DNA from: Haberlea rhodopensis
Lineage: Eukaryota > Streptophyta > Magnoliopsida > Lamiales > Gesneriaceae
Assembly: GCA_907163345.1 (NCBI GenBank)
Contig: CAJQUN010000014.1
Coordinates: 5,580,001 to 5,644,000 of the forward strand
Direction of reading: 5' to 3'
DNA: 64,000 nt
A program made the translations under genes and the position numbers. The notes under the pieces are model-generated. The model was given only the letters and a program-made list of their open reading frames with translations. It had not been told where the DNA came from and made no database searches. Position 1 is the stretch's first letter, and each line of letters starts with the position of its first letter. Of this stretch, positions 1 to 11,333 are shown piece after piece.

Positions 1-2903
1 TATTTACCCAAACTATATATCCCCCTGAACCAGTTAAAAAATCAACACTGGGGCTATAGTCCACTTATGTTTCAGTTTATAAAAACTGCTTTCACATTCA
101 TCTGACCAAACGAAACTCAAATTTCTTCTAGGTCAACTAGTTAATAGATCAGGCTATCCTAAAATATCCTTCCATAAAATCCTGTAATATCTGGCCAAAC
201 TCATAAAACTTCGTATCTCGAGTACACTGGTTGGTCTTGGCCAAATTATTACTACCTCTACTTTTCTGGGATCAGGTATCCGATGAGCTCGTATCACCTA
301 TCCCAAAACAACACTCGATTCAACCAAGATTTGCATTTCGATAACTTGGTATACAATTTGAGCTTCTCGAAGCATTTGAAAAACAATCGTAGATGTTCTG
401 TCTGGTTCCTTCTGGATCTCGAATACACTAGTATACCACTGATGAATACAATTCCGCCCAAAAAGTTATGGAATACTCTATTCATCAAATTCATAAACTC
501 TACTGGTATAGTTGTCAGATCACACGGAATTACCAAAAATTCAAAATTCCTATATCTGGTTTGACCAATTTCCTAGAGAACATTTTCTCTTCTGACTCAA
601 ACTGATGGTAACCAGATTCAAAATCATTCTTCTTATACATCGAAGTTCTTTAGAACTGATCAAATACTTCTCGATCTTAGGCAGTGGGTATTTTATTCTT
701 GACAGTAGCCCGGTTCAACTGCCTTTAGTTGATACACATATTCATAATACCATCTTTTTTTCCCACGAACATCACTGATGTTTTCCCAATGTGACATACT
801 CAGACGTATGTACCCTTATCGAGGATATTCTATAACTATTCTTCTAAATCTGTCAACTATGATGATGCCATTCTGTACAGTGCTTTCAATATCGAATCTA
901 TTCTTTGGCATCAACGAATAGCTTGAATCAATTCTTTCTCTAGTGGAAATTCTATTATTTCCTTAGGAAAATCTTGGTAAGTTTTCTTACCACTAGGATA
1001 TCAGTCAACCTCAACTTTTCCTGATAATCATCAACTGCTTATTATCAAATATCCCTCATTCCAAGCATCGCAACCATAATATTTTCATAGCTGATACTAT
1101 CAGTATCTTAGCTTGCTATTCGTGGCTATAAACATTTCATTTGGAGCCACAATACTGTCGAAAATTCATTACACCTTGAAATCATCTTACAGTATCTCAA
1201 AATTTAGCAGAGTATCCATGCCCTTGATACAATCAAAATCATATCTCGGCAACACCATCATTCAAATTCACAATACTATCATCAAACTGTAAGATACAGT
1301 TCACTATTACATGTATGGATATTATAATCATCACTGCTGGTGTATTTTCCAAATCAAATTAATCAATGCACATTTGATGCAATGTATGAAAATAATATTT
1401 TTGTCTCAATAAAACTCGTGCATTGTGGTCAAATACATGACATGTATCTGTGATCACCAGTATTGAAGCATTTCTAACCTTATCCTCTGTCAAGGCATAC
1501 TCTCTGGCCTGTTGGGAAACAAAAAAGGACTATCAGGTATTACATATGGTCTGCAGGTATAACTACTGCTGGAACTGGGTGGTTGAGAAGAATAACCACT
1601 TTGATATCTACCCCTAGCTCAGGGTATTTGTTGTTATAGATGCATCTATTCCTGAGCACGTAACAGACATGCTCTAACTGGCCACAGTCGATATCAGTTC
1701 CTCTTATTCTTTCACATGGATCAGTTGATACCTACATCCACAGTGACCTCGAAAATATCTGGTATCCTACAATCTTTTAGCACCTCTAGAATTACTAGAG
1801 CTGGATGAACTAGAGTGATACTTCTAAAACTTTTCTAGGACTACTTGGATTATTCCAAATGATAGTCGCTTCATTAATTCATTAACATTTAATCCAATCC
1901 TAGCTATTTCGCACCACGTCGGTGTCTTATCCTTCATCCGAAGCACTTCTAGTTCTAATCTCTTCGCTGGTGAATACCTATCGAAATTAAGCACATATTT
2001 TCATTTCTCAAGTCCACGATAATCGATTATCATTTTCCATGTAATCAACATGGCCTTCTCGTAAATATATTTTCCCACATCAACAAGAGGGAAACTCGTC
2101 TTCCATCACTACCATTACTCTAGATACTCTCATCTTCATATTGTAGTATTTATTCATAGTTCGGACACATAAACTGGAATTGAATGGCGACAGTCTCCAT
2201 ATCCAAGTCCTCATTCAAACCAATTATAGTTGTTTCTCACAACAACTATACTTATTTTTCAATTGAAATATCACTATTTTCAATATCCTCGAGTTCTAAA
2301 TTATCATCTCGACGTGCACAGGTTTTGACGTAAACTCATACGTATTACCCTGGTCTTTCGGACTCAAATTCTCGATGTCAATCGCCAAAATATTTGTTAA
2401 AAAGTTCTAGTGTCATCCCACTAAACATAAGGATTACGTCCCAAAGTGATAAATAAAATTCTCAATAATGGACGCATTATCACTAATTTATAATTCACGT
2501 ACCAGTTTACAATGCCTACAGGTACGCTACATAGCTATTAAAGTTCATATCACTGCTACCTGTTCATTGTCCATCAAAAAATCAAAACATCATATATAAA
2601 TCTCAAGTCATAGATGTTCTCATCACTTACTCTACAATATCATACGATCAGCAAGTCAGTTCTAATAGATAAAATTCTCAAATTCTCAAAATTATATGCA
2701 ACTCAGCATATTATAATACTCAGAGATATGACATCTAGCTGACCCTGCTTAGTAATCCATTACATGTCTAAAATTTCATTATCTAAGATGTAATCATAGC
2801 AAGCAAGAGCATATAAAAACACATAGCCAATTACATGCAAAAATAATTTTATTTGTGACTAGACTTAGAGTATTAACTCTAGTTCAAGCATATCCCAGAT
2901 TAT
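1..2903 (-). pseudogene. Decayed Ty3/gypsy gag-pol internal region
   Basis: This stretch reads on the minus strand as a heavily mutated gypsy polyprotein. The only clear block is the reverse transcriptase around 294-536. Further left (about 1-250) there are traces of the RT thumb and connection region. Rightwards, where protease and gag should lie, no open frame survives. It ends at a tRNA-Met-like primer site next to the LTR at 2918, so it is the 5' part of an element whose 3' end lies outside the window. Stops and frameshifts throughout make it non-functional. The gypsy call rests on the RT block and PBS/LTR structure; the domain order left of it is inferred. Confidence 0.7.
294..536 (-). 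pseudogene. Gypsy reverse transcriptase fragment
   Basis: The translated fragment contains an EFMNLMNRVF block and a KLYTKLSKCKSWL block. These match the conserved gypsy RT palm sequence seen intact in this window at 51020-51958 (VFMSLMNRVF, QLYAKLSKCEFWL). The catalytic FIDD box is destroyed: the corresponding segment reads FISGILVYS, so both catalytic aspartates are lost. About 80 residues remain of an RT domain normally near 200. It is a dead remnant of the element whose 5' LTR starts at 2918. Confidence 0.75.
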
Positions 2904-2915
2904 GCTCTAATACCA
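2904..2915 (-). other. Primer binding site (tRNA-Met) of the left gypsy element
   Basis: On the minus strand the LTR end (…CCTCACA) is followed after two bases by TGGTATTAGAGC. This differs by one base from the plant initiator tRNA-Met complement TGGTATCAGAGC. It fixes the element's orientation and the inner LTR edge. Confidence 0.75.
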
Positions 2916-2917
2916 AG

Positions 2918-5472
2918 TGTGAGGACCCGATCTTAATGTGGTGTTTAGTTATCACACAATGATTAATTTGCGTAAACATCGGAAGAATGCTTTCAAATTT
3001 CTTGTTAAATGACCCTAAAAATTTTTCGCTTTTAGGTGATACATATATAATGATACCAAAATATATATGTATTCCATTCGCAGACAATACACCATTCATT
3101 AATCAACAAAACACTTAAAGTCTTTGAAAATGATATAAGTCAAATACAACATACACGGTGCATACACCGGTAAATTTATTTTCTTAAAAATAGAGTAATA
3201 CTCTGGGAAAATAGAACAATGCATAAACATGAGCTCGCTTATCTCGAAGCTCAGTTATCTCTAGATGCATCGCCGTAAGCATCAGAACCTCATCCTCATG
3301 GAAACCATGTCATGCCCGAACAACAAAAGACATGATTGCCCCCCCAACAAAAGGGGTCAGTATCCCAGTACGAGAACAAAATTAATAATGTCAAGAATGA
3401 CAAAGTATCATGCAATGCATACCGTGTATGAATGCGATGTATGAATGGGTACAAAGAATCGAATCTCAAGATACCAAATATCGGAGTCCAAAGGAAGGTA
3501 TCATCAATCAATATCAACACACACACATTGCGCTAGGAGAATCATCATGTGTTGTGCTCGTCATCCCTCGTGTCTAGGTACAGTAGCAACGTACGTGACT
3601 ACAGTTACTACCTAAACTGTCTGCCATCATCGTGCCCGTCGTCCCCGACACTCACAGTAAGTCAACTCAGTCATCATCAAGGATATCAAAGAAGTGGATA
3701 GATCAATATGATATGCCCATGAATCATCTATGCATCATTTAGACATATGCAACTCAATATGTCATGCAATCTCATGTGAAAGTCAATACATATCATGTAG
3801 TACAATGTATCTCAACATGTCATATAGTCACATAAGAATCACATAGTGACAATTAAATCATATAAATCAATTAATGACATGTAAAATCATACAATAACAT
3901 CATTACACGTCTTCTCTAGACGTCATGATAAAACTCATTTCTACGTACCTCGGACCAACACTAAATCTACCGAGTACTCCTCGAATAAACCTCAAGATCT
4001 GTTAACCTGATCATTTGAACCTCAATTATATCATCAAAGTGTTCAATTATTGCCAATATCAAGTTTATAATTCAAACATTGACCAATTTCAGCTTACATG
4101 TTCATGGTAATTCGCTCATAAATTTTCCAATACTTAACAAAATTACATGGGTCCAATTTAGCTTGAAATCTTACTCAAAATATGGCATTTCATATGTTTG
4201 ACACTTCCCCAAATTAGATCATTTACCTAAGGCAAATTGGGTGTAAACACCACTTAAGCAAAATATGGGAATTTCTATGTTCTAAAGTGAGCACTTTTCG
4301 TAAAAACTTCAAAACTAATTCATATAACATCCAAATGATCTGATTCAAGTGGAAGAATTTAGATAACTCAAAATTCTACAACACCTCTTTTATGAGCTTT
4401 AAGCTAATTAGTTCATCTTGAGGTACATTCTTTACAAAACGTTACAACCTAAAAACTCGTATATACCATGTTTTCAGATTGCATAGTTGTTGGTAAAATT
4501 TGCATAACTATTGCATATGAACTCCAATTTGAGTGATGCTAATTCCAAAAACAAGCTAACACCGAATACTACAAAATACTACAACTCTTTATTTGAGCGT
4601 AAACTTCAAATTTGTAGCCATTTATTCCCAGAAAATCGAAGAACATGATGCATAAAAACTCGCTTACACTGAAATTCCAAATTGTACACATTGTGGTAAA
4701 ATGACCATAACGTTTTCATCTTAAATCCAAATGAGCTGATTTTTTTGGCCAACTAAAGTTAACACAAAATACTACAACTTTTATAGGGGAGTAATCTTCA
4801 AATTCGAAGTTTAAATTTCCCAAAAGTTCAAAACACGGACTGCATGCATCATAAATTCTGCAGAATGCATCCTGACAACAACTTCTCTTGACTTAACTCA
4901 TAATTTTCGACCCAAATGTAAAAACCATGATAATAAAACTTGAAAAGAAGGGTTATACCTCCCAAGATCTTCAATGTTTGAGCACTAACCAACACCCACT
5001 CCAAGATTCTTTCAAGAGACAATGCCCTCTCAAGATTTGCGTGCCCCCTTTATCTCTTAATCTTGATTCTCTTTGGAGTACCATGCTTCTCCATCGTGGG
5101 CTCCCAAATCTTCACTTGCATGTGGTTTTTAGCCACAATTTGGATTTGGATTTGGAGAGGAGAAGGTTGGAATTTCGAAATGGAGGAGGGATGAGACAAG
5201 TGGAAATGTGTTGAAGTGAGAGAAAGACATATTGCCCCCAAAAGAAGTGATGGCTGATTATTACTTGTAGGTGGGGGTGGAGTGTTGTCAATTTATCCAT
5301 TTGCTTGTACATGACGGCATGTGGTGCTCATTGATGTATTTTATCTCAATTAAAAAAAAAAGATGTTGTGATCCGGAACACCTTAATTCGTAGTCTCAAC
5401 TTTTAATCACTCGGGTTTGCTTAAACATCGTTAATTCTGATTAATCATAATTAATTAGCAACGGGCCTTACA
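2918..5472 (-). repeat. 5' LTR of left Ty3/gypsy element (about 2.55 kb)
   Basis: On the minus strand it starts TGTAAGGCCCG (right edge 5472) and ends CGGGTCCTCACA (2918), directly before the PBS. TG…CA ends and the PBS define it. No partner LTR is in the window, so the TSD cannot be checked. Its right edge interrupts a gypsy gag frame at 5473, which independently supports the boundary. Inside, around 4330-4830, a degenerate motif containing CAAAATACTACAACT recurs about three times at roughly 160-180 bp spacing. ORFs here (for example near 4927-5214) are not recognisable proteins. Confidence 0.75.
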
Positions 5473-6060
5473 ATGAAACTTTGATGAATACTCTAATATT
5501 GACATCCCCTGAGTCTGTGTTAGATTCTTGAACTCGCTCAGTTTCTGAAGTTGGATAGCTGCTGGAAAGTTCTGCTTCAGAAAAGTGCCTCGAAACCTTT
5601 GCTAGGTGATTGGTCCCGTCTCTGCCATAGGGATACACTATCCCACAACTTTATTGTTTGGTCTACTAGGAATGGTGTTGTTACTTCCACATTGATCTCT
5701 TGGGGCACTTCCAATAGTCTATGATGGTTTCTATTTCCTTCAGCCAATTCTAGGCCACTTCAGGGTCGGAGTTACCATCGAATGTCGGAACTCGGTTCTT
5801 GCAGAGGGACTCATAGTGATACTTAATCCCTTGAGGTTGAGGCTGTGACTATGGCTGGGTTGTGGTTGATTGGCAGTTGGGTTTGTGAAGCCTTGAAGAG
5901 TCATGGCCACGATGGTAGCTCTGGCCTTCAAGTCCTCACGACTTAAGCTAGTCCTTGGTGGTTGTTGTGGATCTTGGCTTCCACCAGTTTTGTCGATATT
6001 GTTGTGGGGAAACGCATACTAAGGATTATTATTATTACGAGGGGGTCGTCCAGCCATATC
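5473..6060 (-). pseudogene. Ty3/gypsy gag fragment (target of the left element)
   Basis: The minus strand reads from a start near 6057 (MAGRPPRNNNN) through a Gln/Pro-rich stretch, then a block with KNRVPTFDGNSDPEVA and NWLKEIETI. This is typical of the plant gypsy gag domain (Retrotrans_gag: F-D-G…W…IE). Further on, in a shifted frame, there are traces of the TIKLWDSVS and F…NL motifs. Several stops and frameshifts break it. The gag frame stops abruptly at 5473, where the LTR of another element begins. This is therefore the older element, cut by the insertion; its continuation lies beyond the window's left edge. Confidence 0.7.
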
Positions 6061-6221
6061 TTACAATTTCGGAAAAATCTAAGGTTAACGTATAGTTAGA
6101 CTAACAATAATTGTAGATGCCTAAAAAAGAATATCAAAGACGAGTTTGGAGAGGAATCAATTATTATTATTTTTACTAATTAAAGGAAGGAAAAAGATAT
6201 AGTATATTATCTCTCCATCTT

Positions 6222-6632
6222 CTAGTTTTCTTCCGCTTCTTCCATATGAACCTCCTCGGGATCCTCTTCATGTTCTTCCTCGGGGTCTTCCTTGATGATT
6301 TCTTGCATGTTGAGGATAAAATTTTGTAGATATTCAATATCCTCTATGAGCTCCTCATCATGGGTCTCAAGGGCTAGTACCTGAGCCTCCTTTTGTGCAT
6401 GATATTCATTGTGTTCTTGTTGGAAGTTTTCTATTTGGTGCCTCAGAGCTTGATTATTCTTAACTTCGACTTCATAAAGACCTGAAAGTCTCGTAAGGTA
6501 GGTAGTTTCTTTTAGCTTCTCTTTATCACATCTATGGAAGTTGATAATTTGTTGGATATCTATGAGCATATGTTCTTGGTTATATAGCAACTCTATTTTG
6601 CTTTGTATTTCTCTCGCTAAGGCTTCTCTCAA
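6222..6632 (-). CDS. Acidic coiled-coil ORF upstream of gypsy gag
   Basis: An open frame of about 136 codons has no ATG at its 5' end; the first in-frame ATG is about residue 23, and an in-frame stop lies just upstream of residue 1. The protein is rich in Glu, Gln, Leu and Ile with heptad-like spacing, suggesting a coiled coil. It ends in an acidic tail built on EDPEEEHEEDPEEVH. It lies about 160 bp upstream of, and on the same strand as, the gypsy gag fragment ending at 6060, so it probably belongs to that element as a leader ORF. I do not recognise the family. It could also be a chance survivor of a longer gag precursor. Confidence 0.4.
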   Translation of the reverse strand: MREALAREIQSKIELLYNQEHMLIDIQQIINFHRCDKEKLKETTYLTRLSGLYEVEVKNNQALRHQIENFQQEHNEYHAQKEAQVLALETHDEELIEDIEYLQNFILNMQEIIKEDPEEEHEEDPEEVHMEEAEEN

Positions 6633-6659
6633 TTCCTTTATTTACTGCTCTAACTAAAA

Positions 6660-8509
6660 GTTTATGATAGTCTGCACACATGTCGTTATCACATATACTT
6701 GAAATAAGGAGATTGATTTTAGCTTATATGTTCTACAATTATTTTAAATTATTAATATTTATGATTATTATTTATGATTATTTATTTATTTATTTAATTA
6801 TTATTATTATTTTTTTAATCATGCTTAAATCTATTCCAAAGGTAATTTGTATAATTTTCTATGTAAAAGCCAGTCTAATAACTATCCCACATTGAAACAA
6901 CCATCATTCCAAGACTCAAGATTTCCTATAAATAAAGACTTGAGGTCAAGTTAAAAATTGCACCTCCAATAATCTTATTGGGTATTTTTGAAGCCTATTT
7001 TTACAAGTGAAAATCCCTTAGTGTTTGGTTTAAGTAGTTACTATTGAGATTGAGCTTAGTAGAGGTGGTCCATCCGGAGGTGGTCAAGAATTGGGACATG
7101 TATCAAGAAATGCCAATGCTTTTAAGTATTTTCTTTTGCAGCTTATTATGATTTTAGTTCTTTTTGTAATATGAATTAGAAATATAGTATTTTTATTGTA
7201 ACCTTATTTTTTTTATAACATGGATTAGAAATATAATGTTTTTATTTGAATAAATTAGTTTGTTACTTTGAGGCTCTTTTATAAATTATGTGTGTGTGTG
7301 TGTGTTTTTACTTATGTATTGATAAACTTATCATGTTCAGGATCTATACACATGATTTCAAAATTAGTGGGCCAAATAAATTAATTATGTGCAAGCTAGA
7401 CATTACAAACAAGCATAATTTCTGGTGTTATTCTTTGTCTTCAACTTCTGATTCACTTTTATCGAGGGTGGGAAGGTAAGGATGTGAGTATTTGGAAAAA
7501 TACTCAGCAGCATGGGCCAACCGAATATGACACAATATATAAACATAATAATTTCGAAATGTGCATCAAAATCGGGTGCAGAAGCTTATATGAATACTGA
7601 AACAGAAAATGAAACTGAGCAGAACTATTCTCATCAGTGCCAGAACATAGCATAATTTCATATAAAAAATATATATTATATAATAAAATAAGCACAATAT
7701 ATTCTCTAATTTCCTTCTGATACTTATATCAGTTCTCTAGACTTAACCCTCCTAGATAAGGTCAGAACATCGGATCACCCACAAATAAAGGTTCTGGACT
7801 ACCCAGAACAATGGTTAAGCACTGTATCAGGTCAGGATGCCTGTTATAATCCTATAGCATCAGGGTTAGAAATAGAATTCAGAATTCCTAACCAATTGGA
7901 TTTCGATATTCAAAATGCTTCAAAAATTATAGTTTTCATCATAAATCTCAGAGTTTCATAATTTCAAAATATATCACATATCAATTGAAATTTAAAGCAT
8001 ACATACAGTTTTAAAACGAAAGATGATTTAAACAAAAGCCCACTGACAGAGTAATTGTGATGATTACTAAGACAATTTAGAACGCAGAATGCTGGAGCAG
8101 TTGTAACTGGTGATGTAGTATATTTCTTTGTATTATAATAAATGGTATTTTGGGTGTATTCATGAAATGAAGTTTCACATGACAAGGTAACATATGTATT
8201 TAATATCATTTAATCGGGTATGTTTAGGTTTTGTTTTTCCTTCAAATTTTTAGACAGGATTAATTGTCATTCAATGTTGGTAGTTTTTGTGGGCTTCACA
8301 TATTAAGAGCCAAATGCATTTACCAAATATAATTCAAGGCACTAAAAGTCATCAATCCAACAAAAGTACATAAAGTCATATGCTAATACATTTTTCCAAT
8401 GGTAACCATCTAGGATTCATATAAAACATTCAACAAACAGATAAAAGACATGAATATTATGTACCTGGACAACCTACCTGCAAGTGAAGTCCTTGTCTTT
8501 GCAAGAACA
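6660..8509. other. AT-rich non-coding stretch left of element A
   Basis: No coding frame is recognised. There are poly-A/T runs, a (TG)n microsatellite near 7290-7304, and a stretch near 7740-7870 with wording common in plant LTRs but no definable ends. The last five bases (GAACA, 8505-8509) are the left target-site duplication of element A. Confidence 0.5.
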
Positions 8510-8688
8510 TGGTTGCCCCAGGTGCGACAACATGGGATAAAAAATACCAAAAATGAAGAATAACATACCAAAATTTACGTGGAAAACCCTTGAAAAAATT
8601 TAGGGTAAAAACCATGGGTAAGATAAAAATATTCCACTATAATATGTTGTGGGTTACAACATCTCGCTATCTTTCAAAGAGAAAAAAA
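8510..8688 (-). repeat. 3' LTR of element A, outer part
   Basis: It aligns to 24290-24470, including the shared GGGTAAAAACCA and GTGGGTTACAAC blocks. The repeat breaks off in a run of A where element B is inserted and resumes at 17372. Confidence 0.85.
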
Positions 8689-10169
8689 TGTAAGTTACCC
8701 CATGAGCATACAACGCAGCGGAATAAAAAATTGGGATTACTAACACCGGATCTATACATAGGGATTCATATCGGATTAGAGTAATACATAAGAGTCTCAC
8801 CCTTGTAGCGTGTTTGAAGCAGATTCCACGGAGCAGCACGTCCAACGAACTCCGAGTCACAAACGAAAGTTTTCACCTTCGTCTCTACGGTATCCACACG
8901 ATCAAATCGAAAGGGATGTTCAAGAACAAGTTGCTAGACTTATTCTTGAACCAATACACGAAGCAAACTCGATTCACAATCGAATAATGGCTCAAAACCA
9001 CCAAGGAACCACACGGCTATTGAGGAGGCCGAGAGCTCAAGATGGTGGCGGCCGAGAGCTTCTTTAGTTGTGTAGGTTTTGTGTTATGAAAATTGTCTTG
9101 CAATTAAAACCTTGTAATCATCTTTTATATAATTAATTAAAGGCTTTCATAAAGCCTCATGGGCTTAAGCCCATGATTTAATTAATCATCATGATTATTA
9201 ATTAAGACTCCTCTTAATTATTTAATTCATCCCATGAATTTAATTTCCCTTCTCGATTTAATCTTTTGTGCGACCCGATAGGATCTCGTAATGTTGGCAG
9301 TGACATAAAATCTCATTTTATGTCGCAAGCATTGAGCGGTATCTAGCAACACATCGATGCTACCCAAATTACGAGAATGTCAATGACTCGACATAACCTT
9401 TAGAACTTGTGATAATATTAATCATGTAACTTAATCCCTTTGTCCATTGTGTTTAGATTGAACACGAGTCATATAATAGTCATACTCGTATATTCAATCT
9501 TTGTTTCTTGATCCCCAAGTAGAACTAGAATAAACGAATAAGCTCGATATCTCATATCGACTCATTCGAGCATGGCCATGCATTTTAGTTCTCACTTGAT
9601 CAAGGGCCAAACACATCTCCTGTTATATAGGAGGGACAAATCCTATCTCGATCAGTCAACATCTCTCTACATAATTCGTAGTGTATCCAATAGTCGCCTT
9701 TATAGTTTACCCTGTTACGGGTAACGTTTGACGATATCAAGATACATAACTCCTTATGTTGGGATCTCTGATGATCACAAGTCGTAAGGATTACATACAT
9801 TATTATCACTATAAGAATTGCATATGACGATCATATAACTATCCATGTGCATTCTCATGGTGGGTCTGTTCAGTACATCGTTCTCTAACATGTACCCATA
9901 TGTTGATTTGATATCTCATATCAATGAACAATTCATCGATCAACACATACTAGTCTCTACGTATTATCATTATCCCTTTCATGATAATACTTGACTAGGA
10001 ACATCTTTAAGAATAATACAATATTATTCTAAGGACATTAACATATATATTAATTCACAATGCACAGTTAAAAGAATAATATATAATAATGAATTGCCAT
10101 TCATAAATCCATAAACATTGTATGTCTTAAACAATCATCTAATGACTTGTCTTAGGGCATATCCCAACA
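8689..10169 (-). repeat. 3' LTR of element B
   Basis: This 1481 bp direct repeat of 15890-17371 has TG…CA ends. On the minus strand it begins TGTTGGGATATGCCC and ends GGTAACTTACA. It is preceded by a purine-rich tract (PPT). The 85-codon ORF in it, present in both LTRs, is explained by LTR identity and has no recognised motif. Confidence 0.95.
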
Positions 10170-10180
10170 AATCTCCCACT
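10170..10180 (-). other. Polypurine tract of element B
   Basis: Minus-strand AGTGGGAGATT lies immediately before the LTR start TGTTGGG, the expected place of the plus-strand primer. Confidence 0.75.
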
Positions 10181-10184
10181 TGCA

Positions 10185-11333
10185 CTAAGACCACTCAGAC
10201 ATATACCTAATGCCTAGAGATCTAGTATGACGATCATGCTTCTGCTGTGACAGCGGCTTCGTCAATGGGTCAGATACATTATCATCTGTTGGTACTTTGC
10301 ATATTTTAACATCTCCCCTTTCAACTATTTCTCGAATGAAATGGAAACGCCTAAGTATGTGCTTGGATCTTTGGTGAGATCTTGGTTCCTTAGCCAATGC
10401 GATCGCTCCATTGTTGTCACAATAGAGTTCTATCGGATCTTTAATGCTAGGCACCACTCCAAGTTCAGAAATGAACTTCCTCATCCAAACAGCTTCCTTT
10501 GCTGCATCCGAGGCAGCAATATACTCAGCTTCCGTTGTAGAATCGGCTACTGTTTCTTGCTTTGAACTCTTCCAGCTCACAGCACCTCCATTTAGGCAAT
10601 ACACATATCCAGATTGCGATCGAAAATCATCTTTGTCGGTTTGGAAGCTTGCATCAGTGTAACCCATTACATTGAGCTCTTCCTCACCTCCATAAATCAA
10701 GAATGTATCCTTAGTCCTTCTCAAGTACTTCAGGATGTTCTTGACAGCAATCCAGTGACCTTCACCTGGATCAACTTGATATCTGCTCGTCATGCTCAAA
10801 GCATACGATACATCGGGACGAGTACATATCATTGCATACATGATAGATCCAATAGCTGACGCGTATGGAATCTTACTCATGCGTTGTCTCTCATCTGGTG
10901 TTGAAGGACACTGTTCCTTCGAGAGATAAATGCCATGCGTCATAGGCACGAATCCTTTCTTTGATTCTTGCATGCTAAACCTTTTAAGCACCTTGTCTAT
11001 GTATGTACTTTGACTTAGACCAAGAAGCCTTCTCGATCTATCTCTATAGATCTTGATTCCTAATACATAGGTGGCTTCTCCTAAATCTTTCATCGAAAAG
11101 CAGTTCCCTAGCCAAATCTTTACAGATTGCAAGGCAGGGATATCATTTCCAATAAGAAGTATGTCATCTACATACAACACTAGGAAAATGATTACGCTCC
11201 CACTGACCTTCTTGTAGACACAAGGTTCATCTTCATTTTTGATAAAACCAAACTCTTTGATTGCATCATCAAAACGAAGATTCCAACTCCGAGAAGCTTG
11301 CTTTATCCATAAATGGATCGTTGTAGCTTGCAT
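10185..11333 (-). pseudogene. Element B: RT C-terminal half and RNase H
   Basis: This frame follows on from the upstream pol frame after a single-base loss near 11307-11312. From the KQASRSWNLRFD block it carries the copia RT (RVT_2) catalytic motif YVDDILLIGND. RNase H follows: YTDASFQTDKDD, then STTEAEYIAASDAAKEAVWM, then YCDNNGAIALAKEP and RSKHI. It ends SEWS and stop two bases before the PPT, as expected for the pol 3' end. All catalytic residues look intact; only the frameshift separates this part from the rest. The ATG at 11333 lies in the shifted frame and is not the true start. Confidence 0.92.

Noticed and set aside
4927..5241. Overlapping ORFs of 63-95 codons
   Set aside because: Within the 5' LTR of the left gypsy element; no motif, overlapping on both strands.
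8810..9067. 85-codon ORF repeated identically at 16011-16268
   Set aside because: Identity is explained by the two LTRs of young element B, not by protein conservation; no motif recognised.
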